37,520 nt of DNA from Oscillospiraceae bacterium (GTDB taxonomy: Bacteria; Bacillota; Clostridia; Oscillospirales; Ruminococcaceae): contig JAFQLH010000008.1 of the NCBI GenBank assembly GCA_017396665.1, positions 1 through 37,520 on the forward strand, written 5' to 3'. A program made the position numbers and the translations under genes. Below, one piece after another: positions 23,672-31,554 of this stretch (position 1 is its first letter; every line of letters begins with the position of its first letter). The notes under the pieces are model-generated. The model was given only the letters and a program-made list of their open reading frames with translations. It ran no database searches and was not told the origin of the DNA.

Positions 23672-26600
23672 TTACTTCTTGAGTGTCCAGAAGTCGTTGC
23701 TGTTCATATTAAGAACGTAGTTTCCGTGCAGGTATTCCTGACCGTTTTCGTCATAGTAGTATGCATTGATGTAGAGCTTTTCGTTCTCGAATGCTTCTGC
23801 AGGGAGTACCATTCTTACCTGTCTGTATCCATCGTAATCCTCGATGAAGTTATCATTTCCGAGGAGTGATGTTCCGCTGATACCTGATGAATGGATACCG
23901 AATGCACAGAACTTTTCTATGAGGTTTGAGTTATCTGCACTGTGGCTTACTGTATTTTCGTAGATGCAAGTCTTGCTTGTGAGGCTTTCTGTAGAAATTG
24001 TGACCTTTGTGCTTGCTACTGCGTCGTTATCTACGCCGAGTACCATTGATACCATGAAGTACTTGCCTTCTGTATCTGCTGCGAGTGCTTCAATACTATC
24101 TATTCCGACAAGTGTAAAGTCGCTTGTTGTCTGGTCGTATGCCATTCTCTGAGCTACCTTATTACCTGGAATGTAGTGCTTTCCATTGAAGCTGATGATG
24201 TTGAAGTGTACTCTTGGGGTTTCGGATGTGTCTCTTACTGTAGTAAGATAGAGGTCTGTATCAGCAGCAGGGTATGTGAACTGTGAGCCGAGTGGATATA
24301 CCTTATTTGCTACAGGGTCAAACCAAACATACTTGTAGCCTGTAGGTGGTTCCTTGTAGTCCGTCCAACCCCATCCACCCAAAAGATTCCTTGGAGTTTC
24401 TGCGAATTGGTCGAGGAATGATTCCTGTCCTGAGATGAGGTTGCCGTTCTGGTCGAAGAATCTGAGGTCATAAAACTCAACACCGAGAGTAATTGTATAG
24501 AGGATATCGCCGTTTTCGAGTGTCTCAACAGTGAGGTCCTTCTGGTAGTAGCCGTTTGCGAGACCCGAGTAGTCAAACTCATCTAATCCGTATGTACCGG
24601 GGAGAAGGTCGTTTCCTATCTGGACTCTTGATGTTGTAGTTGCGGCACCGTCTGTGTAGCTTTGCTGAACTGTTGTTGCAGGAGCGTTATTGCCGTTTGC
24701 CTGCATTGCGTTCATATCGGCACTGAGTGTCGGACGCTTGTAGAAATTATTTGTATACTGCTGGAAGCCGTCGTCATAGATTACCTGAACGTAGGCGTCA
24801 ACATAGTTGTCCTTTACAGTAACAATGAACTTAGGATTGCCGTTGTTGTTGGTTGTTTCTTCTACGCTGTATACATAGAACAGTTCGCCGTTAACAGAAA
24901 CGTCATCTTCGCTCAGAGAATAGAAAATGTCGTCACCTTCATAATCAACCTTCGGAACATCGAAGCTTACTGTCTGACCATCGTATGTAAGCTCTGTTGT
25001 GGAGTTTGCCATACCATCGGCCATAATTGTAGCAAATGCACCGGTGAACAGCTCAGGATAGTTACTTTCAATCTGGAGCTCTACTTCGATATCCATCTTA
25101 TTCTCAGTCATTACGATAGTAAATGAATCATCATTGTTCTGGTGAACTTCAGCGACATACTTATCTCTGTCATATGTGAGACAGTTTTCTTCAAGGTTGT
25201 ATACATACTCGGTGCCATCACTGCTTGCTGCAGGAACCTTGATTTCTGTAACGCTTCCGTTCTGAGAAACTGAGAAATCGTCCTTGTCATCGATAACACC
25301 ATCAACAAGGAAATCACCGGATACTCCCTCAAAGTTGTCTCTGTCTGAGAGTGCAGAAGTATCGAGAACCACGTAAATGCTCTTGAACTCATTCTGCTTG
25401 AGGAAGATTTCAGCCTTAGCGTCGTCCTTGAAGGATACGTCAGCTTCCTTATACTCTGAGTAATGCTCAGGAATCACGTAATCAAGGTCGGAAATCTGAG
25501 CGAGATAATCAATCTCTAAGCCCTTGTCGTCAAATACACGAGCGTTCTCGAAGACAGTTACGGTATCCTTATATACTTCGATAGTGTTGTAACTGCCGTC
25601 GATATCATCGCCGTAAACGCTTTCAATCACATCGAATGCAGTTTCGTAGTCAATCTTGTCGACTGTACCTGTTACAGGGCCTCTTACCTTGTTTTCGTCG
25701 GAATTGTCTGCATAGTGTACATCAACTTCAACCTCGACATCCTTAGTAACGGAGTTAGGGTCAACTACGAAGTATACGTTTGCAGAATAAGAGCCTCCCA
25801 TGTCAACAGGTCCAAACTTATGTGTTTCGCCTTGTGCATAGTAGTAGCCTGTGGTCTGGAATTCGCCGTCAGCGTGAACAATAGTCTTGTCAAGTACATA
25901 GGTGTTGAAGATATCAGTAACAACGCTGTCAACAGGATACTCTGACTTCATCTGCTCGCCGCTTACGATATTGCCTGATTCCTTATCAAGATTTACATCG
26001 TTGTAAGCAACCCAGGCGATGTCAGCATCCTTATACGCATCAAGACCTGAAGCATTATACACGTCTTCAGCAGTGAGGGTATTTATACCGTCGCCCAACT
26101 CAAAGATGTTTTCCTGATTTCCCATTCCGCCCGGAACATAGACATCCTTATCGTTGATTTCTTCGTAAGCACCAGTTTCAGGATTCCAGTAGTAGAAGTG
26201 TGCTACATACTTATTCTCGATTGTACCTACCTGCTCTATATAATCTGTAACCATATTCGCAGGCATTGTGAATGCGAACTTGCCCTGCTCTGTTGTAGCT
26301 GCAAAGCTCTTTGCGTAGATAGCACCAAAGTTATGGTTAATACCAACGTAGTGCTGAGAACCGTCATCAGGAGCATTATCGAGGTTTATATCAGCATTTG
26401 GTGCAAGGATACTTGCCATAAGACATCTGTCAACAAAGTTTGAATCTGTTGCTTCATAGAAGTTAAGGAGAACTCTTTCATTGTCGGTGTTGTCTCTGGC
26501 TTCAAGCTGATTTCCGTTAACAGCGATTGTGTTTGGTGCAAATGTTGCCATTTCACCCGCAATATTGATTACACAATATGCGCCTTCAGGAAGAATGATA

Positions 26601-27370
26601 TTAATCTTCTTGTTAAAGTAGGACTCCCACTGTTCTTCTGTGATAGAAACAACATTAAGACCTGAATTTCCACATTCAAATGTAATAAACTCTTCGCCTT
26701 CAGTTACTATTATATTGGACTTAAGGTTTGAAAGCTCGAGGCTCTTTTCTCTGAGCATTTCAAATTCAGCGTCAAAGTCGATAAGTCCGTCCTCCACGAG
26801 AACAAGACGTCCTGTGAAATCTTCATTTGTTGAAGTGATTCCTGTAGAAGCAACAAGTGGCTTTACCGACTCTTGTACACCGCCGAAGCTATATCCTGAG
26901 TTATCACAAACCAGTGGTGCTTCGCCGTTCTTGGAGCTTGGGAAAATAAGTCCGCCCCCTGTATTTCCAGGTCTGTTGTAATATCCTGCAGCGATTCTTC
27001 CTTCACAGTCAGGGATAGTTGTTACAAGAAGCTCATCCTGAATAAAGAGTGTGAACAGAGATGCTGAGCCGAGATAGTAATCTGTTGTATCTCCGCCATT
27101 GAGGAGAAGCTGTGCTTCAGGGCTTTCTCTGTCATACACTTCATATGTAGCTGTATCGTAATACAGATAGCCACCAAAGCCTTCTTTCTGCTCACCGTAC
27201 TGTACTGTTTGAGAGCCAACTTCGTACACAGATTTTACTACACCTGTTGTTGCCTGTGTTGATGCCTTGTCGGAGTCGCCAAGCATATAGACTGTTCCTG
27301 CTACCGCACTACTAGCGATAACAAGGCTCGCTACTGCTGCTGCGACCTTTTTTGTCGTCATAGTGTTCAT
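23672..27370 (-). CDS. Choice-of-anchor-A-type exported protein, cassette 1
   Basis: This 1232-residue paralogue has the same plan as the cassette 2 protein: a basic, Ala/Val-rich export signal (about residues 5-32), then a choice-of-anchor A domain (about 93-375). That domain opens with DYYLGSASLFTLFIQDELLV and includes EGRIAAGYY, CVINIAGEMATF, LLNFYEA and ASILAPNADINLD. It has an extra Cna-B-like segment compared with its partner: two such units (about 680-830), the first around SGDFLVDGVIDDKDDFSV. The conserved 181-residue C-terminal module also ends WTLKK. No sortase motif, dockerin or transmembrane tail is present. AGGAGG lies 7 bases before the ATG. The 3' module is nearly identical to the partner's while the N-terminal part is not, suggesting recombination after duplication. 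Confidence 0.85.
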   Translation of the reverse strand: MNTMTTKKVAAAVASLVIASSAVAGTVYMLGDSDKASTQATTGVVKSVYEVGSQTVQYGEQKEGFGGYLYYDTATYEVYDRESPEAQLLLNGGDTTDYYLGSASLFTLFIQDELLVTTIPDCEGRIAAGYYNRPGNTGGGLIFPSSKNGEAPLVCDNSGYSFGGVQESVKPLVASTGITSTNEDFTGRLVLVEDGLIDFDAEFEMLREKSLELSNLKSNIIVTEGEEFITFECGNSGLNVVSITEEQWESYFNKKINIILPEGAYCVINIAGEMATFAPNTIAVNGNQLEARDNTDNERVLLNFYEATDSNFVDRCLMASILAPNADINLDNAPDDGSQHYVGINHNFGAIYAKSFAATTEQGKFAFTMPANMVTDYIEQVGTIENKYVAHFYYWNPETGAYEEINDKDVYVPGGMGNQENIFELGDGINTLTAEDVYNASGLDAYKDADIAWVAYNDVNLDKESGNIVSGEQMKSEYPVDSVVTDIFNTYVLDKTIVHADGEFQTTGYYYAQGETHKFGPVDMGGSYSANVYFVVDPNSVTKDVEVEVDVHYADNSDENKVRGPVTGTVDKIDYETAFDVIESVYGDDIDGSYNTIEVYKDTVTVFENARVFDDKGLEIDYLAQISDLDYVIPEHYSEYKEADVSFKDDAKAEIFLKQNEFKSIYVVLDTSALSDRDNFEGVSGDFLVDGVIDDKDDFSVSQNGSVTEIKVPAASSDGTEYVYNLEENCLTYDRDKYVAEVHQNNDDSFTIVMTENKMDIEVELQIESNYPELFTGAFATIMADGMANSTTELTYDGQTVSFDVPKVDYEGDDIFYSLSEDDVSVNGELFYVYSVEETTNNNGNPKFIVTVKDNYVDAYVQVIYDDGFQQYTNNFYKRPTLSADMNAMQANGNNAPATTVQQSYTDGAATTTSRVQIGNDLLPGTYGLDEFDYSGLANGYYQKDLTVETLENGDILYTITLGVEFYDLRFFDQNGNLISGQESFLDQFAETPRNLLGGWGWTDYKEPPTGYKYVWFDPVANKVYPLGSQFTYPAADTDLYLTTVRDTSETPRVHFNIISFNGKHYIPGNKVAQRMAYDQTTSDFTLVGIDSIEALAADTEGKYFMVSMVLGVDNDAVASTKVTISTESLTSKTCIYENTVSHSADNSNLIEKFCAFGIHSSGISGTSLLGNDNFIEDYDGYRQVRMVLPAEAFENEKLYINAYYYDENGQEYLHGNYVLNMNSNDFWTLKK

Positions 27371-27783
27371 TTGCTTTCCTCCTGTTTCATATTACAATAC
27401 ATTCTCTGCTAAGTTGTTATGTCGAATAAACGAATTATTGTCTTTAGGTAATCTTGTCATTAAACGATTACGCATAGTTATTTAGGTTATTTTAACATAT
27501 AGTTATGTATATTTTATTAACATTGTGTTACTAAATATTATATTTTCTCGATTTTCGAAGCAAAATAATAATCTAATCATTTAATCAATGTTGTGTTTAA
27601 TATATTAACATCATAGTCTTCCCATGTCTACCTAAGGCATTCCGGTGTCGTTTTTTCTCTCATAACAGAAATACGCTCTTTATATCAATAAGCATATACA
27701 AAAGCCCTGCCATCGCTTGAAAAGAATCCTGCTGTATGATATAATCCTATTAACCTACTATAAGTAATAAGGAGTGTATATAC
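27371..27783. other. Divergent AT-rich intergenic region
   Basis: This gap separates cassette 1 (minus) from the GH3 gene (plus). It is very AT-rich. The GH3 promoter is clear at 27717-27745. For cassette 1 I found no convincing promoter: a TATAAT-like box near 27536-27541 on the minus strand lacks a well-spaced -35 element, and ATGACA/TAATTC near 27434-27462 is weak. No small gene with a ribosome binding site was seen. Confidence 0.5.
27717..27745 (+). promoter_or_regulatory. Sigma-A type promoter for the GH3 gene
   Basis: TTGAAA (27717-27722) and TATAAT (27740-27745), with TATG immediately before the -10, are separated by 17 bases. Transcription would start near 27752, about 32 bases before the ATG. 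Confidence 0.82.
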
Positions 27784-30108
27784 ATGAACATTGAAAAGAT
27801 TCTTTCCGAGATGACGCTTGAAGAAAAGGCTTCGCTCTGTTCCGGCGCAGATTTCTGGCACACCAAGGGTCTTAAGCGTTTTGACATTGAGCCAATGATG
27901 CTTTCTGACGGACCGCACGGTATGAGAAAGACAAACAAGAAGCACTGCTTTACATGGGCTGAAGATGAAAAGGCAACCGCTGTATGCTTCCCTGCTGCTT
28001 GTGCAACTGCCTGCTCATTTGACAGAAATCTTATTGAGAGAATGGGCAAGGCTCTTGGCGACGGCTGTCAGGAAGAAGACATTGCTGTACTTCTCGGTCC
28101 GGGTATAAACATCAAGAGGACACCGCTTTGCGGAAGAAACTTTGAATACTTCTCCGAAGACCCATACCTTGCGGGAAATCAGGCTACCGCATTTATAAAG
28201 GGCGTACAGAGCAAGGGTGTTGGTACATCGGTCAAGCACTTTGCCTGCAACAACCAGGAGACAAGACGAATGGCTGTTTCGGCAAATGTTGATGAGAGAA
28301 CACTTCACGAGATTTATCTTTCAGCATTTGAAGAGGTAATAAAGAACGGAAAGCCATGGACAGTAATGGCTTCCTACAACAAGCTCAACGGCACATACAC
28401 CACGCAGAACGAATATCTGCTCAAGGAAATTCTCCGTGAAAAGTGGGGCTATGACGGTCTTGTAATGAGTGACTGGGGTGCTGTTGACGAGAGAGAAGAA
28501 GGCATTAAGGCAACGCTTGACCTTCAGATGCCTTCCTACAACGGAAAGAGCGACAGGATTATTGTTGACAAGGTAAGAAGCGGCGAGCTTGATGAAAAGC
28601 TTGTTGACGCTTGTGCGAGAAGAGTTCTTGAGCTTTATGACAAGTACAAGACAAACCACGTTGGCGGTACATACGACAGAGAGGAGCATCACGCACTTGC
28701 AAGAGAGATTGCTTGTCAGTGTGCTGTTCTTCTGAAGAACGACGACAAGCTTCTTCCTCTTTCAGCAGACAAGAAGATTGCGTTCATCGGTGCGTTTGCT
28801 GAAAAGCCACGTTATCAGGGCGGCGGAAGCTCTCACATTGTAAGCACAAAGTACACAAGTGCACTTGAGGCTGTTTCCGAATACTGCGAGGTTAAGTTCG
28901 CACTCGGCTTTGAGGCTGAGAGCTCTGAGCCGGACGAGGCTCTTATCGCTGAGGCTGTTGCACTTGCGAAGGAAAGCGATGTTGCGGTAATCTTTGCGGG
29001 ACTTCCTGAGTCCTTTGAATTTGAGGGCGGCGACAGACAGCATATGGATATGCCACGCTGTCAGAACGTGCTCATTGAAGAGGTTCTGAAGGTTAACAAG
29101 AATGTTGCTGTTGTACTTCACAACGGTTCACCTATTATAATGCCTTGGGCAGATGATGTGAAGGCAATCCTTGAAATGTACCTTGGCGGACAGGCTGTCG
29201 GCGGTGCTGCCTGCGACCTGCTCTTTGGCAAGGAAAACCCAAGCGGAAAGCTTTCAGAGACATTCCCTCTCAGGCACTGTGACACACCTGCATATCTCAG
29301 TGAGTTTGGTGTTGGCAACAACGTTTGGTACAACGAGGGCATATTCGTCGGATACCGCTGGTACGACAAGAGACAGATGGATGTACGCTACCCGTTCGGC
29401 TACGGACTGAGCTACACAGAATTTGAGTACTCAGACATTACAGTTTCATCAAACGAGCTTCTTGACACAGACACTCTTACTGTCGGTGTTACTATAAAGA
29501 ACGTTGGCGACAGATTCGGCAGAGAGGCTGTTCAGCTTTATGTTTCAGATGTTGAAAGCTCTGTTCCGAAGCCTGTCAAGGAGCTTTTCGGATATGAAAA
29601 GGTTGCACTCAATCCGGGCGAGAGCAAGAAGGTATTCTTCCGCCTTGACAAGAGGGCGTTCTCATACTTCAACACTGATATTCACGACTGGTTTGTTGAG
29701 GACGGAAGCTTTGATATTCTTATCGGCAGCTCTTCAAGAGACATCCGACTTTCTGCAAGAGTAAACGTAAGCTCCACTACATTCATTCCTGTGAAGTACA
29801 CTATAAACAACATCATCGGCGACGTTACCTGCTTTGACGAAGGAAAGAAGATGCTTCTCGATTTCATTCACGGAACTGCTGCAAGTGAGGGCAAGGCTCC
29901 TGACTGGCTCAAGACAGAAGAAGACATCGAGCGTTTCTACATGATGTTCGACGACCTCAGTCTGAGAATTACACTCGATTTCATTATGACAGAGGGCATC
30001 ACAAGAGAATCCCTGCAGGCTTGTCTTGACAGAATTACAGAGGTTGCCAACGATACTCCTGAGCTTTTAAAGCAAAAGCGTGACAGCTTCCTTCAGCACA
30101 GAGATTAA
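27784..30108 (+). CDS. Glycoside hydrolase family 3 beta-glucosidase-like enzyme
   Basis: GH3 enzymes remove terminal beta-linked glucose (or related sugars) from oligosaccharides with retention. The 774-residue protein has no signal peptide, so it probably acts in the cytoplasm on imported sugars. The N-terminal barrel contains LSDGPHG, GRNFEYFSEDPYL and SVKHFACNNQE, with the nucleophile D230 in VMSDWGAV. The second domain includes FAGLPESFEFEGGDRQHMDMP, where the acid/base glutamate is expected. A C-terminal Fn3-like domain begins near QLYVSDVESSVPKPVKEL. About 95 residues follow it that I do not recognise. AAGGAG lies 9 bases before the ATG. No transporter or regulator gene is adjacent, so the natural substrate is not indicated. 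Confidence 0.95.
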   Translation: MNIEKILSEMTLEEKASLCSGADFWHTKGLKRFDIEPMMLSDGPHGMRKTNKKHCFTWAEDEKATAVCFPAACATACSFDRNLIERMGKALGDGCQEEDIAVLLGPGINIKRTPLCGRNFEYFSEDPYLAGNQATAFIKGVQSKGVGTSVKHFACNNQETRRMAVSANVDERTLHEIYLSAFEEVIKNGKPWTVMASYNKLNGTYTTQNEYLLKEILREKWGYDGLVMSDWGAVDEREEGIKATLDLQMPSYNGKSDRIIVDKVRSGELDEKLVDACARRVLELYDKYKTNHVGGTYDREEHHALAREIACQCAVLLKNDDKLLPLSADKKIAFIGAFAEKPRYQGGGSSHIVSTKYTSALEAVSEYCEVKFALGFEAESSEPDEALIAEAVALAKESDVAVIFAGLPESFEFEGGDRQHMDMPRCQNVLIEEVLKVNKNVAVVLHNGSPIIMPWADDVKAILEMYLGGQAVGGAACDLLFGKENPSGKLSETFPLRHCDTPAYLSEFGVGNNVWYNEGIFVGYRWYDKRQMDVRYPFGYGLSYTEFEYSDITVSSNELLDTDTLTVGVTIKNVGDRFGREAVQLYVSDVESSVPKPVKELFGYEKVALNPGESKKVFFRLDKRAFSYFNTDIHDWFVEDGSFDILIGSSSRDIRLSARVNVSSTTFIPVKYTINNIIGDVTCFDEGKKMLLDFIHGTAASEGKAPDWLKTEEDIERFYMMFDDLSLRITLDFIMTEGITRESLQACLDRITEVANDTPELLKQKRDSFLQHRD

Positions 30109-30130
30109 ACACAGGAGTTTCATACGTTCT

Positions 30131-30341
30131 TGAGGAAAACCCTTTTGAAAAAGGGTTATTCCTCAAACTCCTTTCCTAAAACTTTTATTATAAATTTCAG
30201 CCCCATAGGGTGTACATCACTAAACAGAGAATTTAAAAACCATTCTCTTGGTGCATACCCTATGGGGCTGAAATCATGTTAAGAGTCTTTGTAATGGGGG
30301 CAATTTAGGGGGGATAAACTTTCTTCAGAAAGGTTTCCCCC
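30131..30341. repeat. Three stacked palindromes between the GH3 gene and spoVM
   Basis: First, TGAGGAA-AACCCTTTT pairs with AAAAAGGGTT-ATTCCTCA at 30131-30165; it may end the GH3 transcript although no T-run follows. Second, 18-base arms at 30194-30211 and 30257-30274 (ATTTCAGCCCCATAGGGT and its exact complement) enclose 45 bases that also partly pair (AGAGAAT/ATTCTCT). Third, GGGGGGATAAACTTTCT pairs with AGAAAGGTTTCCCCC at 30308-30341. No gene is supported here. The block resembles dispersed intergenic palindromic elements or a decayed miniature element. Confidence 0.75.
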
Positions 30342-30475
30342 GAAAATACATATGAGGCTTCTGTGTGAGGATGATGCTTGTATTCTGAAAAGGCGGTATT
30401 CACACAATTTTTCCTCAAGAATATAATGTTATATAGGCACAAAACACCTAAAAAACAGCACGAAGGAGAATTGGT

Positions 30476-30562
30476 ATGAAGATAGTAGTAATAAGAAGTC
30501 CAAAGGTTCTTGCGGGAGTTCTGCGACTTATGTTCGGCATCAAGAAGCAGAAGGAACAGTAA
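30476..30562 (+). CDS. spoVM: Stage V sporulation protein SpoVM homologue (28 residues)
   Basis: SpoVM is a tiny amphipathic helix that recognises the curved forespore membrane, recruits SpoIVA and starts the spore coat. This 28-residue product aligns without gaps to the 26-residue Bacillus subtilis protein as I recall it. Shared positions include M1, K2, I6, P9, K10, L12, G14, R17, M19 and G21. P9, needed for curvature recognition in Bacillus, is kept. AAGGAG lies 7 bases before the ATG and a strong terminator follows. About 60 bases upstream, CACACAAT at 30401-30408 resembles a sporulation sigma-E -10 box (CATACAnT), but the -35 is unclear. It sits near rsgA and prkC as in Bacillus, though on the opposite strand. 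Confidence 0.9.
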   Translation: MKIVVIRSPKVLAGVLRLMFGIKKQKEQ

Positions 30563-30566
30563 ACAA

Positions 30567-30615
30567 AAAGGCACCCGACGTGTTATGCGTTTGCATACCA
30601 TCGGGTGCTTTTATT
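30567..30615. terminator. Bidirectional terminator between spoVM and rsgA
   Basis: GCACCCGA (30571-30578) pairs with TCGGGTGC (30601-30608), with an inner TATGC/GCATA stem. TTTTATTATT follows on the plus strand and CTTTTTGTTT on the minus strand. It overlaps the last codons of rsgA. Confidence 0.88.
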
Positions 30616-31534
30616 ATTGCTTTGATTTTTTGTATTCCCACTCGTTTATCTGCTTTGCCTGTTCGTACATATGGACATAGCTTTCGTGACGTGAGGCAGG
30701 GATTTTACCTTCCTTCACTGCGTCGAGCACAGCACAGCCGACCTCTTTTGTATGGCTGCAATTTACGAAGCGGCATTTTCCGAGGTGCTCTTCAAACTCT
30801 ACAAAGCAGTTCTGGAGCTCGTCCTTGAAGATGATATCGTATCTGTTCGTATCGAAGCTTGAGAAGCCGGGTGTATCGGCAATATATCCGCCCTCTCTGA
30901 GCTTATAGAGAGAAACGTGTCTTGTTGTATGCTTACCTCTGCCGAGCTTTTTACTTATCTGTGCTGTTTTTTCGCTAAGCTCGGGGAACATATTATTTAA
31001 AAGCGAGGTTTTGCCGACGCCCGTATTGCCTGTAAATGCAGACAGCTTTCCGACAAGTCTGCTTCTGAGCTCTGCTGCGCTATCCTTATCGTTGTTGCTG
31101 AGGCAAAAGACCTCTATCCCACAGCTTCTGTAAATCTCGGCATACTTCTCGGCAGAGCCGATATCCGTTTTTGTAAAAACTACGATAGGGTTTATTTTCT
31201 TATAGCTTGCGACTGCGATAAACATATCAAGCAGTGTGAGGTTCGGCGTAGGCTCACAGGTTGATGACACAAACACGAGATTGTCGAGGTTGCAAAGCGG
31301 CGGTCTTATGATTTCGTTTTTACGCTCTGCTATCTCTGTGATTACACCTTTCCCCTCTCCAGTCACCTCTATGACAGCCTTATCGCCACAGCTCGGGGAT
31401 ATTCCTTTTTTTCTGAAAACTCCTCTTGCGGTACATTCATATACATTTTCGGAGGCATCTACATAGTAAATGCCTCCGATTAATTTTACGATAATACCTT
31501 CAAGAGTTGTCGGGTTCTTTTCCGACTCACTCAT
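30614..31534 (-). CDS. rsgA: Ribosome small-subunit-dependent GTPase RsgA
   Basis: RsgA (YloQ/CpgA in Bacillus) is a circularly permuted GTPase that checks late 30S ribosome maturation. The 306-residue protein has an N-terminal OB-fold (about 10-75). The GTPase motifs are in permuted order: G4-like TKTD at 121-124 (often NKxD), P-loop GNTGVGKTS at 169-177, then the switch region GRGKHTTRHVSLY and G3 DTPGFSSF. The C-terminal zinc finger is KCRFVNCSHTKEVGC, with the Cys/His ligands intact. It begins 20 bases after prkC. In Bacillus CpgA is a PrkC substrate and influences wall synthesis, so the pairing is functional as well as positional. Confidence 0.96.
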   Translation of the reverse strand: MSESEKNPTTLEGIIVKLIGGIYYVDASENVYECTARGVFRKKGISPSCGDKAVIEVTGEGKGVITEIAERKNEIIRPPLCNLDNLVFVSSTCEPTPNLTLLDMFIAVASYKKINPIVVFTKTDIGSAEKYAEIYRSCGIEVFCLSNNDKDSAAELRSRLVGKLSAFTGNTGVGKTSLLNNMFPELSEKTAQISKKLGRGKHTTRHVSLYKLREGGYIADTPGFSSFDTNRYDIIFKDELQNCFVEFEEHLGKCRFVNCSHTKEVGCAVLDAVKEGKIPASRHESYVHMYEQAKQINEWEYKKSKQ

Positions 31535-31554
31535 AAATCTATACTGTCCTTTCG

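Noticed and set aside
30305-30601. 98-codon minus-strand frame opposite spoVM
   Set aside because: It lies across palindromes and a terminator and has no ribosome binding site; the plus-strand 28-codon spoVM explains the region better.
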